Shown: positions 50,455-62,848 of the stretch, one piece after another
How positions within the stretch are numbered: position 1 is the first letter of the stretch
How the letters are laid out: every line of letters starts with the position of its first letter
Position numbers and translations under genes: made by a program
Notes under the pieces: model-generated
Database searches by the model: none
What the model saw: only the letters and a program-made list of their open reading frames with translations
Told to the model about the DNA's origin: nothing
Assembly (NCBI RefSeq): GCF_009905375.1
Contig: NC_133647.1
Coordinates: forward strand, 52,634,506 to 52,698,505
DNA: 64,000 nt
Source of the DNA: Apium graveolens
Lineage: Eukaryota > Streptophyta > Magnoliopsida > Apiales > Apiaceae
Direction: 5' to 3'

Positions 50455-53110
50455 GGAGTGGATGCAGTTGAACAATCTTGCATTCCAAATTTCTTCAGTA
50501 AATTTCTGGTGTACTTGGATTGATAGATAAAAGTACCCTTTCATTATGCTTGACATGAAGTCCCAGAAAATAGTTGGGTTCTCCCATCATACTCATTTGA
50601 TATCTTTACTGCATTAGTTTTGCAAAACTTTCACAGAGTTTGGCATTTGTAGAACCAAATATGATATCATCAACATATATTTGTACCAAAAGTATGTCCT
50701 TTCCATGGTTGAGATAGAACAGTGTTTTATCAATTGTACCTCTATGAAATCCACTTTCCAGAAGAAATTGAGCTAAAGTCTCATACCATGCTCTAGGAGC
50801 TTGCTTAAGGCCATAAAGTGCTTTATCAAGCTTGTAGACATGATTTGGAAATTTTGAATCTACAAAGCCTGGAGGTTGTTCAACATAGACCTCTTCTTCC
50901 AATTCTCCATTAAGAAAAGTACTTTTCACATCCATTTAAAAGACTTTAAACTTTTTGTGAGCAGCATAAGCCAAAAATATTCTTATGGCTTCTAATCTAG
51001 CAACTGGTGCAAATGTTTCATCATAATCAATATCCTCCCGTTGAGAGTAGCCTTTAGCAATCAGCCTTGCTTTATTCCTTGTAATTATTCCATCACTGTT
51101 AGTTTTATTTCTGAACACCCACTCTATGCCAACAAGTGATCTGTTCTTTGGTCTTGGCACTAGGGTCCAGACTTTGTTTCTTTCAAATTCATTTAACTCT
51201 TCCTACATTGCTTGCACCCAATCAGCATCTTGAAGAGCTTCTTCCACTTTCTTTGGTTTAGTCTGAGATAGAAAAGAATGATAGAGACATTCATTTGATA
51301 TTGCAGTTCTAGTTCTGACACCTGCTTCAGGATCTCCAATTATTAAGTCAGGTGTATGTGATTTGGTCCACTTCCTTGCAGATTGAAGTTGACTTCTAGA
51401 ACTGGATCCTCCCCCATGATCCATGCTGTCTCCATCAGCATTTTCTGATGCTCCCCCTGTAGTTATGCTCTCTGAGACTTCAGAATTTGACTTGGATCCT
51501 TCAGGATTTGAAGTATCAGAGTTTCCAGAATTATCATAATTTGGCTCATCAGAACTAGATGAATCAGAATTTGAAGAGCCAGTGACAGGTTCTGATGCTT
51601 CTTGAGAGTCTTTAGATATGGTAGGTTTTCCAGCTTGCTCCCCCTGGACAGGTGCATTTTCCTTTGGAGTTGTTACCACAGTTTCAATGACATCAGAACT
51701 TAACCCGTCAGAACTTACAGGATCAGATTTTAAGTCATCAGAATTTGCAGAATCATAATTTAAGTCTTCATTTTCAAATCTCAGCTGATCATGATCATTG
51801 CAATCTTGAAGTCCAATAATCTTCTTATCATCAAAAGATACATTGATAGATTCCATGACAACCCTTGTTCTTAAATTGTAGAGTCTGAAGGCTTTTGTGG
51901 AAAGTGGATATCCAACAAAAATTCCTTCATTGGCTTTTAGATCAAATTTTGACAGCTGTTCAGGATGAGTCTTAAGTACAAAACACTTGCAACCAAATAC
52001 ATGAAAGCATTTCAGATTTGGCTTCTTTTTCTTCACCATCTCATATGGTATTTTTTCATGCTTGTTTATGAGTGTAGCATTCTGTGTAAAACAAGCAGTC
52101 TGCACAGCTTCAGCCCGAAAGTAGGTTGGCAGCTTTGCTTCATCAAACATAGTTCGTGCAGCTTCAATGAGAGTCCTATTCTTTCTTTCTACAACTCCAT
52201 TTTGCTATGGAGTTCCAGGTACAGAAAATTCCTGTTTGATTCCATGCTCTTTGCAGAACTCTTCCATGATTAAATTCTTGAACTTAGTGCCATTATCACT
52301 TCTTATAATTTTAACAGAATCTTTGACCAACTTATCCAACTGTCTGACATGATCAATTAGAGTAGATGCAGTTTCATTCTTCTTGTGCAAGAAGTACACC
52401 CAAGTGTACCTTGTGAACTCATCCACTATAACCATATCATATTTCTTCTTTGCAATAGACATGACATTTACTGGACCAAATAGATCAACATGCAGTAGGT
52501 GATAAGGCTCAAGAATTGATGACTCAGTTTTGCTCTTGAAAGAAGATTTTCTTTGTTTTGCCTTTTGACATGAATCACAAAGGCCATCAGGAGCAAATAC
52601 TGATTTTGGAAGTCCTCTCACAAGATCTTTCTTCACAAGCTCATTTATATTTTTGAAATTTAAATGAGAGAGTCTTTTGTGCCAATTCCAGCTTTCTTCA
52701 ATTGATGCTCTACTCAACAGACAGATTGCAGAACCATCAGTACTTTTTGAAAGTCTGGCTTCATAAATGTTACCATGCATGTAACCTTTCAGAACCACTT
52801 TTCCTGTAGAATTGCTTATAACTTCACAGTGTTCTTCAAAGAAATCCACATGATAACCTCTGTCACAGATTTGACTCACACTTAGCAGATTATGTTTAAG
52901 TCCTGAGATAAGAGCTACTGTTTCAATGATGACATTCCCAAGATTAATATTGCCATATCCCAGAGTTTTTCCCATGTTGCCATCTCCATAAGAAACTCCT
53001 GGGCTAGCTTTCTACACAAAGTCTGATAACAAGGCTTTATTTCCAGTCATATGTCCTGAACATCCACTATCCAGCACTAGGATATTTTTCCTGTTGCCCT
53101 GCAATCACAA
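50455..53110 (-). pseudogene. Element D pol: protease, integrase, partial reverse transcriptase
   Basis: Protease VLDSGCSGHMTG lies near 53060. The integrase zinc domain reads WHKRLSHLNF and CDSCQKAKQ. The DDE core has HVDLFGPVN (52480), RSDNGTKF (52300) and VVERKNRTL (52175). The IN tail is Ser/Asp-rich (51400-51720). Reverse transcriptase starts near 51195 ([16 protein letters not shown]) with [10 protein letters not shown] (50935), [12 protein letters not shown] and [10 protein letters not shown] (50670), then stops in the thumb region at the C insertion. In-frame stops: 53012-53014, 52205-52207, 51203-51205, 50936-50938 and 50606-50608. The first four fit single C-to-T or G-to-T changes from the usual family codons. 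Confidence 0.9.
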
Positions 53111-55464
53111 AGACCACTAATGGTTAGTTTTAAGGACCCAGACTTGCTTGGATCCTTTGGTCTTTTTAAGTTTGTTAGCATTTGCAGCGGATTTAATATC
53201 AGAGTTTATGCTAACATGCTGTTTATCAGAACTTATATCAGACTTTGCATCAGACTTTACACTAGAAGGAATAAAAGTAACTTTCTTCAAAGAAGGTTTT
53301 ATTTGATAATAATCATAGTACAAACTATGATATTCCTTACAAGTATATATGGAATGCCATAACTACCACAATAAAAACAAGGATTTTGTGGCTTAAACCT
53401 AACAGACTGACTCTTAACTCCTGACTTAGGAGGTAAAGAGTTTGTATTCTTATTCTTCCTGCACAAAGAAGCAAGATGGTTAGAGTTTCCACATTTATAA
53501 CATTTCTTTCTAGGAGCATTAGGAACAGGCATATAATTATTGTTTTTATTCACACCTTCCTTTCCATTCCTATTTTTCCTAGCTGCCTTTACCTTGTTGA
53601 CATTCCTTATTTCTTTCAGCTTATGCTTAAGCTGCTTCTTAGTCATTAATCCTATGTTAACTTCAGCTGGTTTATCCTGTTCTAATTTTTCAGAAGTTGA
53701 CTTTTCCTTAACTTCTGTCACAGACTCTTTCATCTTTTCAGAATCAGACTTTACAGCTTTAGCTACAAACTTAACAGGATTTACCTTTGGCTTAGCAGTC
53801 TGTTTAACAACAATTGGCTTAATTTGTTCATTTCCTTTTTCACTTTTATCATCTCCATAACCTAAGCCCTCTTTCCAGTTTCCACTACTTAATAAGTTCT
53901 GAGTTGTTCTGCAAGAGTTAGTCCAATTCCTGATAATCTCTCTTTCTTTTTCTAACTCAGTTTTTAGAGATTGATTCAATTTTAGCAATTCATCTCTAAC
54001 ATAAAAAGCATCATCTCTTTGTTTTTGAGTTTGATGGAACATAACTAACTCTTTTTCCAAATAGTCATTCCGTTTCTTATAAGCAAGATTTTCAGAAGTT
54101 AATCTTTCACATGTTAAAGTTTGATCTCTGTAACAAATAAACATGGTTTTAAGATATAATCTCAACTCAGTAATATCATCAGTATGAAAAGCATAAGTCG
54201 TTTGAGGTACCTTCAATTCAGCAGTTTCAGGGCTGCCATCAGCATTTTCCATTAATGCATAATTCACCTCATCTTCAGAATCTGAAGAGTCTGTCCAGCT
54301 TTTCTTCTTTGTGAAAAGTGCCTTGCCTTTGTCACTCTTTCCTTTCTTACAGTCAGAAGATATGTGGCCTCTTTCACCACAATTGTAGCATTTGACATTT
54401 AAGTTGTCTCCTCTGTCAGACTTTGCACTTTTGCCTTCATACTTTCTGAACCCTTTCTTATCAGAACTTCCACCTTTCTGGGAAAACTTCTTTCCCCTTC
54501 TGAATTTCCTGTAGGCTATCTTTGTGATACCCTTCACCATAAGAGCACACAATTTCATCATCTCTTCATCAACATCTATTTCAGGTAAACTTTCAGTTTC
54601 TGAATCATCATCATCAGAACTTGATGATTCTGAATCAGACTTTATGATGAGAGCCTTTCCTTTGCCTTTCTTTGAGACATCCACCTTGGTGGATTCCTCC
54701 TTAGCTTTAAGAGCAACTGTCCTTGACTTTCTCCCATGTCTCTTGCTCATTTGATCCATCTCAAGTTCATAAGTCTTGAGCATACCATAAATTTCATCAA
54801 GAGTAGTTTCATCAAGAGCATAGTTGTCTCTTATAGTAGTAGATTTCAAATCCCAACTTTCGGGAAGAGCTAAGAGAAATTTTAGATTTGAATCTTCAAG
54901 ATCATATTCCTTGTCCACCAGTGACAGATCATTCAAGAGTTTGACAAACCTGTCATATAAGTCAGTTAACGACTCATCAGCTTTTGAGTCAAAGTGCTCA
55001 TACTCTTGAGTGAGTATAGTCCTCCTATTCTTTTTGATTACATCAGTTCCCTGGCATCTTGTCTCCAAAGCATCCCATATTTCCTATGCAGTATTGCAAT
55101 GAATTACCCTGTTTGACATGACATTATCAATGGCACTATGCAGCAAATGCCTTACCTTTGAATCCTTGGTAATGGATGAGATATCTTCAGCCATATACTC
55201 ACTTTTCTCCTTTGGTATGGTCTTTTCCGGCTGATCTGCAACTACAACGGAGAGAGTGGTTGGCTTATGCGGTCCTTCATTAATTCTGTCAAGATATTCT
55301 GGATCTGTAGCTTCCAGAAACATAGCCATCTTCACTTTCCATATGGGATACTCAGAAGGTCATAGTATGGGAACCCTAATAGTCTCATATCGACTGTGGG
55401 TTTGAGTCTTTTGAGTTTCTTCAGTTTTAGTGGGCTTGGTTGGAGTTTGTTCTTCTTCAGACAT
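53111..55464 (-). pseudogene. Element D gag with long C-terminal extension
   Basis: It starts MSEEEQTPTKPTKTEETQK at 55464. A TGA (55360-55362) and a TAG (55084-55086) interrupt the N-terminal part. The core reads AMFLEATDPEYLDRINEGPH and LTQEYEHFDSKADESLTDLY, with the stretch 55068-53299 open for 589 codons. Zinc knuckles: CYNCGERGHISSDC (about 54390), CYKCGNSNHLASLC (about 53500) and a half-lost third (CFYCGS, about 53375), followed by a frameshift near 53340. Between them lies a long heptad-like region (ERLTSENLAYKKRNDYLEKE, 54110-54040) and a Lys/Glu-rich basic stretch. The tail ends SKQVWVLKT before protease. Confidence 0.9.
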
Positions 55465-55503
55465 GATTGTTTGGATCTTTACTGTATGTGTGTTTACAGA
55501 TAA

Positions 55504-55517
55504 GCTCTGATACCAAT
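55504..55517 (-). other. Primer binding site of element D (tRNA-iMet)
   Basis: Minus strand ATTGGTATCAGAGC, directly after the LTR end CCTAACA. Confidence 0.9.
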
Positions 55518-56058
55518 TGTTAGGTCACACAACACTGTAGAAGGGGGTTGAATACAGTGTTTAATACAATCAAATCAATTTCGAACACAAGTAACAGTAA
55601 ACAGATATATTCAATATAATAAACTTTGTTATAATGGAACTGTTTTCTCTCAGTGATGAACAAATATCACTAAGAGCTTCTAGGTTACAATGTATGATCT
55701 TCTTGATAATGATAACACATATAGTGTAAACCTATGTCTGTGTTTATATAGTACACAGTTACAAGATAACTTCTAATTGATATGAAATATAATTTTTTCT
55801 CCTAAAATACATCAATCAGATATCCTATACAAGTCTTCTTATCTTCTAACTCTTTCCATACATATCTTCTTTTGTTTTAGTCTCGATCTTCTATCCTGTA
55901 AATCAGCTTCCTTCCTTAACTGTAAGTCCTCCGGCACTTGAGTTCTGACATAACCTTAAGTTCTGATATGACCTTAAGTTCTGACTTCCAGTAAGTACTG
56001 ATTCCAGTAAGTACTGATATTTCCTGTTTGTTAAGATCTGAAAACTAAAGATGAAACA
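55518..56058 (-). repeat. 5' LTR of element D
   Basis: It ends (minus) ..GTGACCTAACA at 55518. The outer end is less certain; TGTTTCATC at 56058 is my choice because it is the TG nearest to where element E sequence resumes. It has short internal repeats near the outer end (55941-56020): AAGTTCTGAYRTRACCTT about three times and TTCCAGTAAGTACTGAT twice. Confidence 0.65.
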
Positions 56059-58530
56059 TATTAGAAATGACATCTCAAATATATCTAACAACCTAAAAAG
56101 TGGTATCAGAGCAAAATCTGAAAGCAAACAGATTAAAGATCTTGGAAGAATGAATATACAGAAAATCCGTAGTATCAAAAATCCTGTCTTTGACAGATCT
56201 AACTACACATTATGGAAAAAGAAAATGTTGTTGTTTATAAAGATGGAAAATCCATTTTATGTTCAGATTCTCAAGAATGGTCCTTTCACCCCCATGGAAA
56301 GAATTAAGGAATCTATAGATGGAGACATGGTCATTCCATCTCATTATGCTCCTAAAGATCCCTCACAGTATACTAAACCTGAAAAGGAGAAAGTCTCTCT
56401 GGATAGTGGCTTGCAACTAATTTTAATAGAATCACTTGACAATGTAATGTATAACAACATTATCAACTGTGACACAACCAAACAGATCTGGGAGAAGATA
56501 GAAATTCTTTGTGAAGGAACTGAGGATGTTAGCTCAAACCAAAGGAGAATTTTGGTATCTCAGTATGAGGGTTTTATGGCTAAACATAAAGAAAGTATAA
56601 CTGATGTTTTTGAAAGATTCAATAAGCTGATCAATGATTTGCAGTTTCATGACAAATATTTTGAAGCTGAGGAAGTTAATTTGAATTTTTTGCTCACCCT
56701 TCCTGGCCATTTAGAATAGAAGATCTCAGCTATAAGAGAAGGGAGAGACTTGAGCAGAATGACACTGGAAGTTTTATTGGTATCTTGAAAACTAATGAAC
56801 TGGAAATGATTCAAAGAAAGTCTTTAAGAGCTGGTCATGGGCACATTGTTGATGGATCAAGTGTTCTAGTGGTTAATGACAACCAATCATTAAATGATAA
56901 ACAGGAAACCCATACTCCAGTTGTCTCAAATAATGAGCAAAAGAACAAGGAACCACAGAAGCAAGTTATTCTTGAACTTGAAGATGATGAATTTTATACC
57001 TTAGATGAACTGGATGAGTTAGATCAGTCCATGGCTTACTTAGCAAGAAAATTCTCTAACATTAGAGTAAAGAAGCCAAAGTTCTTCAAAAATAAGGGAC
57101 AAACATCCAACAAGGATAACAGCTGGAAAGGAAAAACACAATATAACTCTGGAAGCAAAAATGGTTACAAAACAGGATATGTTGACAGATCAAAGATCAG
57201 GAGCTTTAATTGTGATGAATTGGGCCATTTTGCTACAGAAAGCAGGAAGCCAAAGAAAGTGAAAAAGGACAATGCTTATCTTGAATTGGAAGCAAACTAT
57301 GAGGCTCTTCTAAGAAAGCAACATGGTAAAACTTATATTGCAGAATGAAAGAGTTGGGATGATTCTGAAAATGATGAAGATGGGGAATTAGGAGACTATG
57401 CACTAGTGGCCTTGGAGCAAGGAGAGTCATCCTCATAAAAAATAAAGGCACCAACTCTTACCACCATTGATTTAAATGAAAGTCAATATAAGGAAACTGT
57501 TGAAAAGATGAGCATAAAAATGTTCCACATCCATACTAGCATGGTAGCATCTACTGAGGAGGTCAGTAGGTTGTCAAAAGCTAATGAGAAGCTTGAGAGT
57601 GAGAAACAAAAGTTTGATCTACTACTTGTGGAGCTTGAGACAGTTAATCAAGAAAATGAATATCTAAAGAACAAGGTGAAGTGTGTTACTGAGATAAAAG
57701 CTGTGTTGAGGGAGAAGCTAGAGAAGTATGAAGTAAAACTGAAATCATTTAGAAATGCATCTCAGTTAGTTGGTCAGTACCATGAGAAGAACAAGCCATG
57801 TGCTAACATATCTATTGGCTTAGATTTTGATGCATTGAACAACAACAAGAAAGTTGAAGGTGATAAGGGAAAAGCAACTGCAAGTGAAGATGTCCCATCC
57901 ATACTGAGAAAGGTTGGTTCACCTATGTTCAAATCATGTGAAGTAAATTTCAGTGAAGAAGAGTTGATCATAAAGAAAAAAATTGCTGATGAGGAAAATG
58001 AAAAGAAATGTACAGAAACAACTCTAACTTCTAAAGCTGAGAAGAAGCCAATGGTTGATCAAACTCCCAAGAAGCCAATCAAGGGAGTTAAAACTGAAGA
58101 TGCAAGAAAGAAGACGAAAAACATAAATGGAAAGGTTGGGATAAACAAAAGAAATAACTTTACATTTGTTGCTGATGCTCCTATAAAACAATGTCAGAAA
58201 TATGGCTCTACAAACCATCTAACTCACCTTTGTAAAAAGGCTGTTAGTGAGCCAAGATTGGGAGCATGCAAGTGTGGTGAAGCAAAGACTGAAGATCCCT
58301 ATTCCATCTGTGATAAGTTTGATTTCATTCCTTCCAACATGAAAGTAATAACAAGTTGCCATAAGCTGAGAGCAGACCTCAAGGAAATCAACATTGGGTC
58401 TGCAGCCAAAAAGGAACATGTAAATCAAGCAATGAACACCATTCTTTTTGAATCAATTCATTCTAATTTTACACATTCTATTAACAAGAAGAAAGTACCC
58501 AATACTGTTTGGGTAGCTAAAAACACTTAA
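56059..58530 (+). mobile_element. SIRE-like copia remnant E (LTR stub, primer site, gag)
   Basis: A stub of LTR (to about 56090) and the iMet primer site TGGTATCAGAGC (56101-56112) precede a gag. D's LTR cuts it on the left, and it stops after gag, before protease, at about 58530. No pol or second LTR follows. Confidence 0.75.
56150..58530 (+). pseudogene. Element E gag
   Basis: Start ATG 56150 (MNIQKIRSIKNPVFDRSNYT), the position of SIRE-like gag starts. The core reads LWKKKMLLFIKMENPFYVQI and GLQLILIESLDNVM. There are a stop at 56717-56719, a frameshift near 56775, and further stops at 57346 and 57436. The first zinc knuckle has lost two cysteines (SFNCDELGHFATES, 57211). After a coiled-coil-like segment (LSKANEKLESEKQKFDLLL, 57575; VNQENEYLKNKVK) there is a second knuckle that lost one (CQKYGSTNHLTHLC, 58190). 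The tail VPNTVWVAK is the region that normally runs into protease. Confidence 0.85.
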
Positions 58531-59280
58531 TCCTCATTTTGAGTAAAATGTGAGTAAAAAAAGTCACATAAATATATAGAGTTAATTTAATAAATTAAAA
58601 GATGTCCAAATTTGTTGAACTAATTAGAACTAATTAAAAATTATACAAATTTTTACACCAAGAAGCGAATTAGCTTTAAAACGAATGAAACTGAAAACAT
58701 TTAATTTATTTAGGATCACATTTTAAGGATTTAATAAATTGTTTGCAAAATACTTATAAAATCCTGGCAGCCAATTTTTTATATGATTGCTTAAAATTCT
58801 TAACTTTATGAAATTAAGTATTACCGTGCGAAAACAAGCATATTTTTTAAAGTATAATATAGGTTACTTTAGATTTATTTTTTTCAATTTTATAGTTATT
58901 AAACTTCTAAAATTCTGAAAGTGCAGGGTTAAAAATAATAATATTATTGTCTTTAACATGTAACTAGAATTTACTAAATTAAAGATTGGTGATTTAATAA
59001 TATTTTAATATCCTTAGCATATAAAGTAGATATACGGTTTACATTTGTATATTTATTCTACTTTTTCATTAGTTTTCAAAAGAAAAAAAAAATCCCTTTT
59101 AATTATCTTAAAAATTAATATTTTATTTATCTTTAAAATATATATTGACAAAAAGTTGATTAAAACACAAACAAATTCTAAACTGAATAAGAGGTTGTGT
59201 GATTTTTGAAGATATATATACGTGACAAATTTTGGTAGGCAACATAAATGAACCATAATCTTTTAGTATCATGCACCCTA
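58531..59280. other. AT-rich DNA without recognised features
   Basis: Very AT-rich sequence; no ORF beyond chance, no RNA gene, no element ends. Confidence 0.5.
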
Positions 59281-59525
59281 AAACTATGTTGCTAGTTACT
59301 CTGTGGTAGGGATCAAACCTGAGTTATCTACCAGTCTGAGCTCTGATACCATGTAAAGGAACCGGCTACTCTAAAACCTTAAGATGTTAGAGAATGACCC
59401 TTTCAAGGATGTTATATTATTCTAACACAGTCTGTCCCTTTACTTGATCTCCAAACATCTCCAATACTTTTTACCAGCTTACTTTAGAGGTTGTCTATTA
59501 CCGTTTTTGCCAAAATATTATCAAA
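59281..59525 (-). mobile_element. Possible small LTR-element fragment
   Basis: Minus strand TGGTATCAGAGC (plus 59340-59351) follows a possible LTR end CCTTTACA (plus 59352 on, TGTAAAGG). GGATCAAACCTGAG just inside resembles interior sequence of small non-autonomous LTR elements (TRIM type). I cannot place the outer end. Confidence 0.35.
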
Positions 59526-59861
59526 ATGACATGCCAACGCCACCTTCTAAACAGAGAAGGTGGTGTTGAGCAGTGCATATATACTCTGCTACTGTATTGT
59601 ACATCTTCATCTTCTTCATATCATCTCATATACTGCACAATGTTTAGCTGCTCATTTCATTCCCTTCCTTTATTGACCATGCCGCCAAGTAATTATTCTT
59701 TGAGTTTTTTAATTGTTTTTGTTGTGTACGTGTTTGTGTTAGTATCCTTTCATAATTTATAATGTAACTATAGATGCATCTTTGTGAGTGTTGTTTTTGT
59801 TAACAATTCATTGAGTTTTATTTAAACAGAGCTTGGACAAGTGAACAGAAGAGTAAGGGTA
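59526..59861 (+). pseudogene. Possible 5' end of a host gene, cut by LTR G
   Basis: A TATA-like CATATATACTC (59576) is followed by a pyrimidine-rich leader and an ATG at 59679 (ATGCCGCCA). Donor GTAATTATTC at 59689 and acceptor TTTAAACAG at 59827-59829 bound a 141-base T-rich intron. Splicing would join into an open frame whose exon 2 (59830-59861) reads on as LGQVNRRVR until LTR G begins. The first codons are MPPK. I do not recognise the protein. Splice sites, intron length and T-richness all look natural, but the coding part is only about 13 residues, so chance is possible. The unspliced ORF 59526-59762 is not believed. Confidence 0.35.
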
Positions 59862-62054
59862 TGTAATAACCCCAATTTTTGGGAATTTTTGAAACCCTTA
59901 TGAATAGTGTTTTTGCTGAATGAGAAAACTTTTCGCGCCACACTATGTAGGGATTCTGTTATGGATATTCTGGGATATTATTAGTACTCTATGAAGTATA
60001 TAAGTGTATGTAAAGATCGTCAGAATCCAATTCCGAACACTTTGGTTTTTCCCGGAAATCCACAAGGTACGGAGAGAATTGAGTATAAGGTAACAGGATA
60101 AAAAGGATTTAAATTAAAGGATTATAATAGAGGATCATAAAAAGGAATATAATGTATTGAGAAAGGTTAAGGGAACCTAAGTAATAAGATCCCGGGTATG
60201 ATCCTTCAAACGATAAACGAGAACGAAAGTTAAGCGAACCGCATAACAGATCAGCGGTCATTAGGCAAACGATTAGGAAGTTAATCAAAAGGGATTAGTA
60301 GGAATGATGTCATCCCACCAATAAAAAGAAGACAAGGAAGGAAGGATGACGTCATGTGGATGAGGTAAGCATGACATGGAAGAAGGGAGGTGTGGTTGAT
60401 TAAGGACCACACAAATTTAAGGGCAAGGTGGTAATTTGCTAAATCAAATACAAAACCAAGTCAACCAACTAGCAAATCATTTCATCAAAAGATCAAAAAA
60501 TCAACCAAGGCCTTGTTCTTCATCTTTAGCTCTCGGCTTTTGCTTTTTTTCAAGGCTTAGAATTTCCAAAATCAAGATCAAAGCATCCTTAATTGGTAAG
60601 AAAATTCCCTAACCATCCTTATGCTTAGTAATGGCTATATCATGAGTTTGAGCCATTAATTCTTTCTCTAGCTTCTTCATTTAAACAATGAAGAAGACAA
60701 TGAATAGTGTTTTCAAGTTTTTTTAACTTGAACTTTTCTTGTTTTCTTGAAGATCCAAGCTTACCTAAGGCTTCTCCAAGCTTCTTAAGGCTTCCTAGCT
60801 CAACCCACCACTTCAAGGAAGGTATACCATTTTCAAACCCTAGGTTCATATATATTATAAGTGATTTTGATGAGTAGGATGTTATGGTATCTTATTGTTA
60901 TGATTAGAGTTTGAGGTTTGGTATGGTAGTGAAATGAGATGGTAATTTTGTGGTTTTGATTTAAAGAAACTTAAGTATGATTAAAGTTAGGTTTAAGCAT
61001 AGGTATGAATGATTAAAATTGAATTGGTTGGGATTGTTATGATGTGATAAGGATGGGTGTTTGTTGTGTGTTGGATTTGAGGATGGTTTGTGTTGATTGT
61101 GGATAGTTTAAAAAATGGGAAATCGCGTAAACATAGCCGTCGTAACGTCCGATTTTCTTTGGACTGTTTTTGTGCATAGCATTAGGACCCGAGAACCCCC
61201 TGCTAAATTGTGACCACTGCCATGTTTAGATAGCTCATGTTACGAGCTTCGTTTTGATATGTAGTTCGTTCGATTCCGATTTACGGTTTAGGAGAAACGA
61301 CCGTTTCAAGTAACGGCGTTTCACGAACGAAACTTTTTCCCTCGCCTTACTTTGAAATGTAGGTTAAAGACCAAAAAGGGTTAATTAATGCATGAAACAT
61401 TTATGGTAAGTGTTTTAGGCAGTTGGTAAGTCACTCGCGAAGGAATCGCTTTAAAACTCGTAAAGGTTAAATTATTAAAAATGGTGGAGCCGAGGGTACC
61501 CGAGTGACTTAAGCGAATCAGTGAGCGCAAAACAAGCGTTAGAGTCTAAGTTAGTTAAAGTATAGAATTACAAGTGATTTTGGTTTAATTCCAACTTACT
61601 TGTTGTTTATAGGTTACCAGACTCGTCCCGAGCCATTCGTAACCCCCAGTCGCTCAGGCAAGTTTTCTACCCGTTATACTGTTGTTGTGATGTATATATG
61701 TATATGCATTATCTTGCGATAGATGCATGATGTTTATATTAGCAAATGTTGCAATATATTGAAGCATGCTGCTATGGTATATATATGCATGCCTGTTTCA
61801 TATTCTTTCAATATATATCTGTTGGTTCAGTTGATAATACCTATGCTAGAGGATAGCGGTATCTTGCATATACCCTTAGTATAGGGACCCAAAGGTGAAA
61901 ATATTTTCTAAAACCGGGAGTCGAGGATCCCGAGTAGATTTTGTATATATATGGATATGGATATATACATATATATATTTATATATATATGGTTATAGTT
62001 TTCCAAACTATTAATCGAATAAGGTTTATTCGATAACTTTAAACTTTATTATTA

Positions 62055-62258
62055 TTGAATATTATTTGAGTATTCATTCGAGGACTTATGACTCTTTTAT
62101 ATTATTTATTGAATATTATTTGAATATTCATTTGAGGATGTATGACTCCTTTATTTTATTTAATGAATATTATTTATAATATTCATTCGAGGTATTATGA
62201 CTCAGCTTATTTTATTTATTGAATATTATTTGAATATTCATTTGAGGATCTATGACTC
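62055..62258 (+). repeat. Four-copy tandem repeat, period about 54 bp, in LTR G
   Basis: Units begin near 62055, 62109, 62162 and 62219, each with TGAATATTATTTGAATATTC, then ATTYGAGG and ATGACTC. Confidence 0.85.
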
Positions 62259-62773
62259 CGATTATTTGCTGAGGTATATTCTTTATTTTATTAAAGAATA
62301 AGATGTCAATAATCAAACTTATTTTCGATTATTCAAATAAAGATAATACTTTCATATAAGTATAGCTTTGGTTAATTAATACTCGTTTCAAGTATAAACT
62401 TTAATACTTCTACTTCAATTATTTTTATAAAGACTATTCTTTATGGGAATATTATTTAATTAATAATATTCAGATATTTTCTAATATTCTGGGGACTGAT
62501 TTACTTCATTAAATCAGCCTTACTCCAAACACTCTTTAAAGTGTTTTCGAGTCTTCAAAATGATTTTTAAAAAGTCAGAGCGGATCCCAAAACTCATTTT
62601 TATATTTAAGATCTTCCTTTTAAGGGGATTTAAATACTCGCTCAAAACCTGGGGAATCCGGCTCTGTGGTGTATTTTATATTCGCAACGAGGTTGCAGAT
62701 TTGGTAAATGAATTGATTACTTGCCCAATGTTCGGGAAGTAAGCCCATCTAATTGAGTCGGCATAAGCGACAG

Positions 62774-62848
62774 GCCGGGGTACGGTCTAATATTGTGTAA
62801 GTGGCTGGGTGGCAGTCCATCAAATGCGTGAGGGGCCGGGGTACGGTC
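62774..62848 (+). repeat. Duplicated GC-rich motif in LTR G
   Basis: GGCCGGGGTACGGTC occurs twice (about 62774 and 62834), separated by a related GGCTGGGTGGCAGTC. Three related GC-rich units at about 30-base intervals. Confidence 0.7.

Larger units (their letters stand above)
50455..56058 (-). mobile_element. SIRE-like copia element D (5' LTR to reverse transcriptase)
   Basis: Minus-strand element with LTR, iMet primer site, long gag, protease, integrase and half of reverse transcriptase. C interrupts it at 50455. It belongs to a different SIRE-like family from B and C: its gag and LTR diverge. Multiple in-frame stops show an old, inactive copy. Confidence 0.85.

Noticed and set aside
53540..54754. 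Plus-strand ORFs of 76 and 106 codons opposite D gag
   Set aside because: Antisense shadows of a long minus-strand gag frame with clear zinc knuckles.
62560..62742. 60-codon ORF in LTR G
   Set aside because: Lies within LTR sequence with no homology I recognise.
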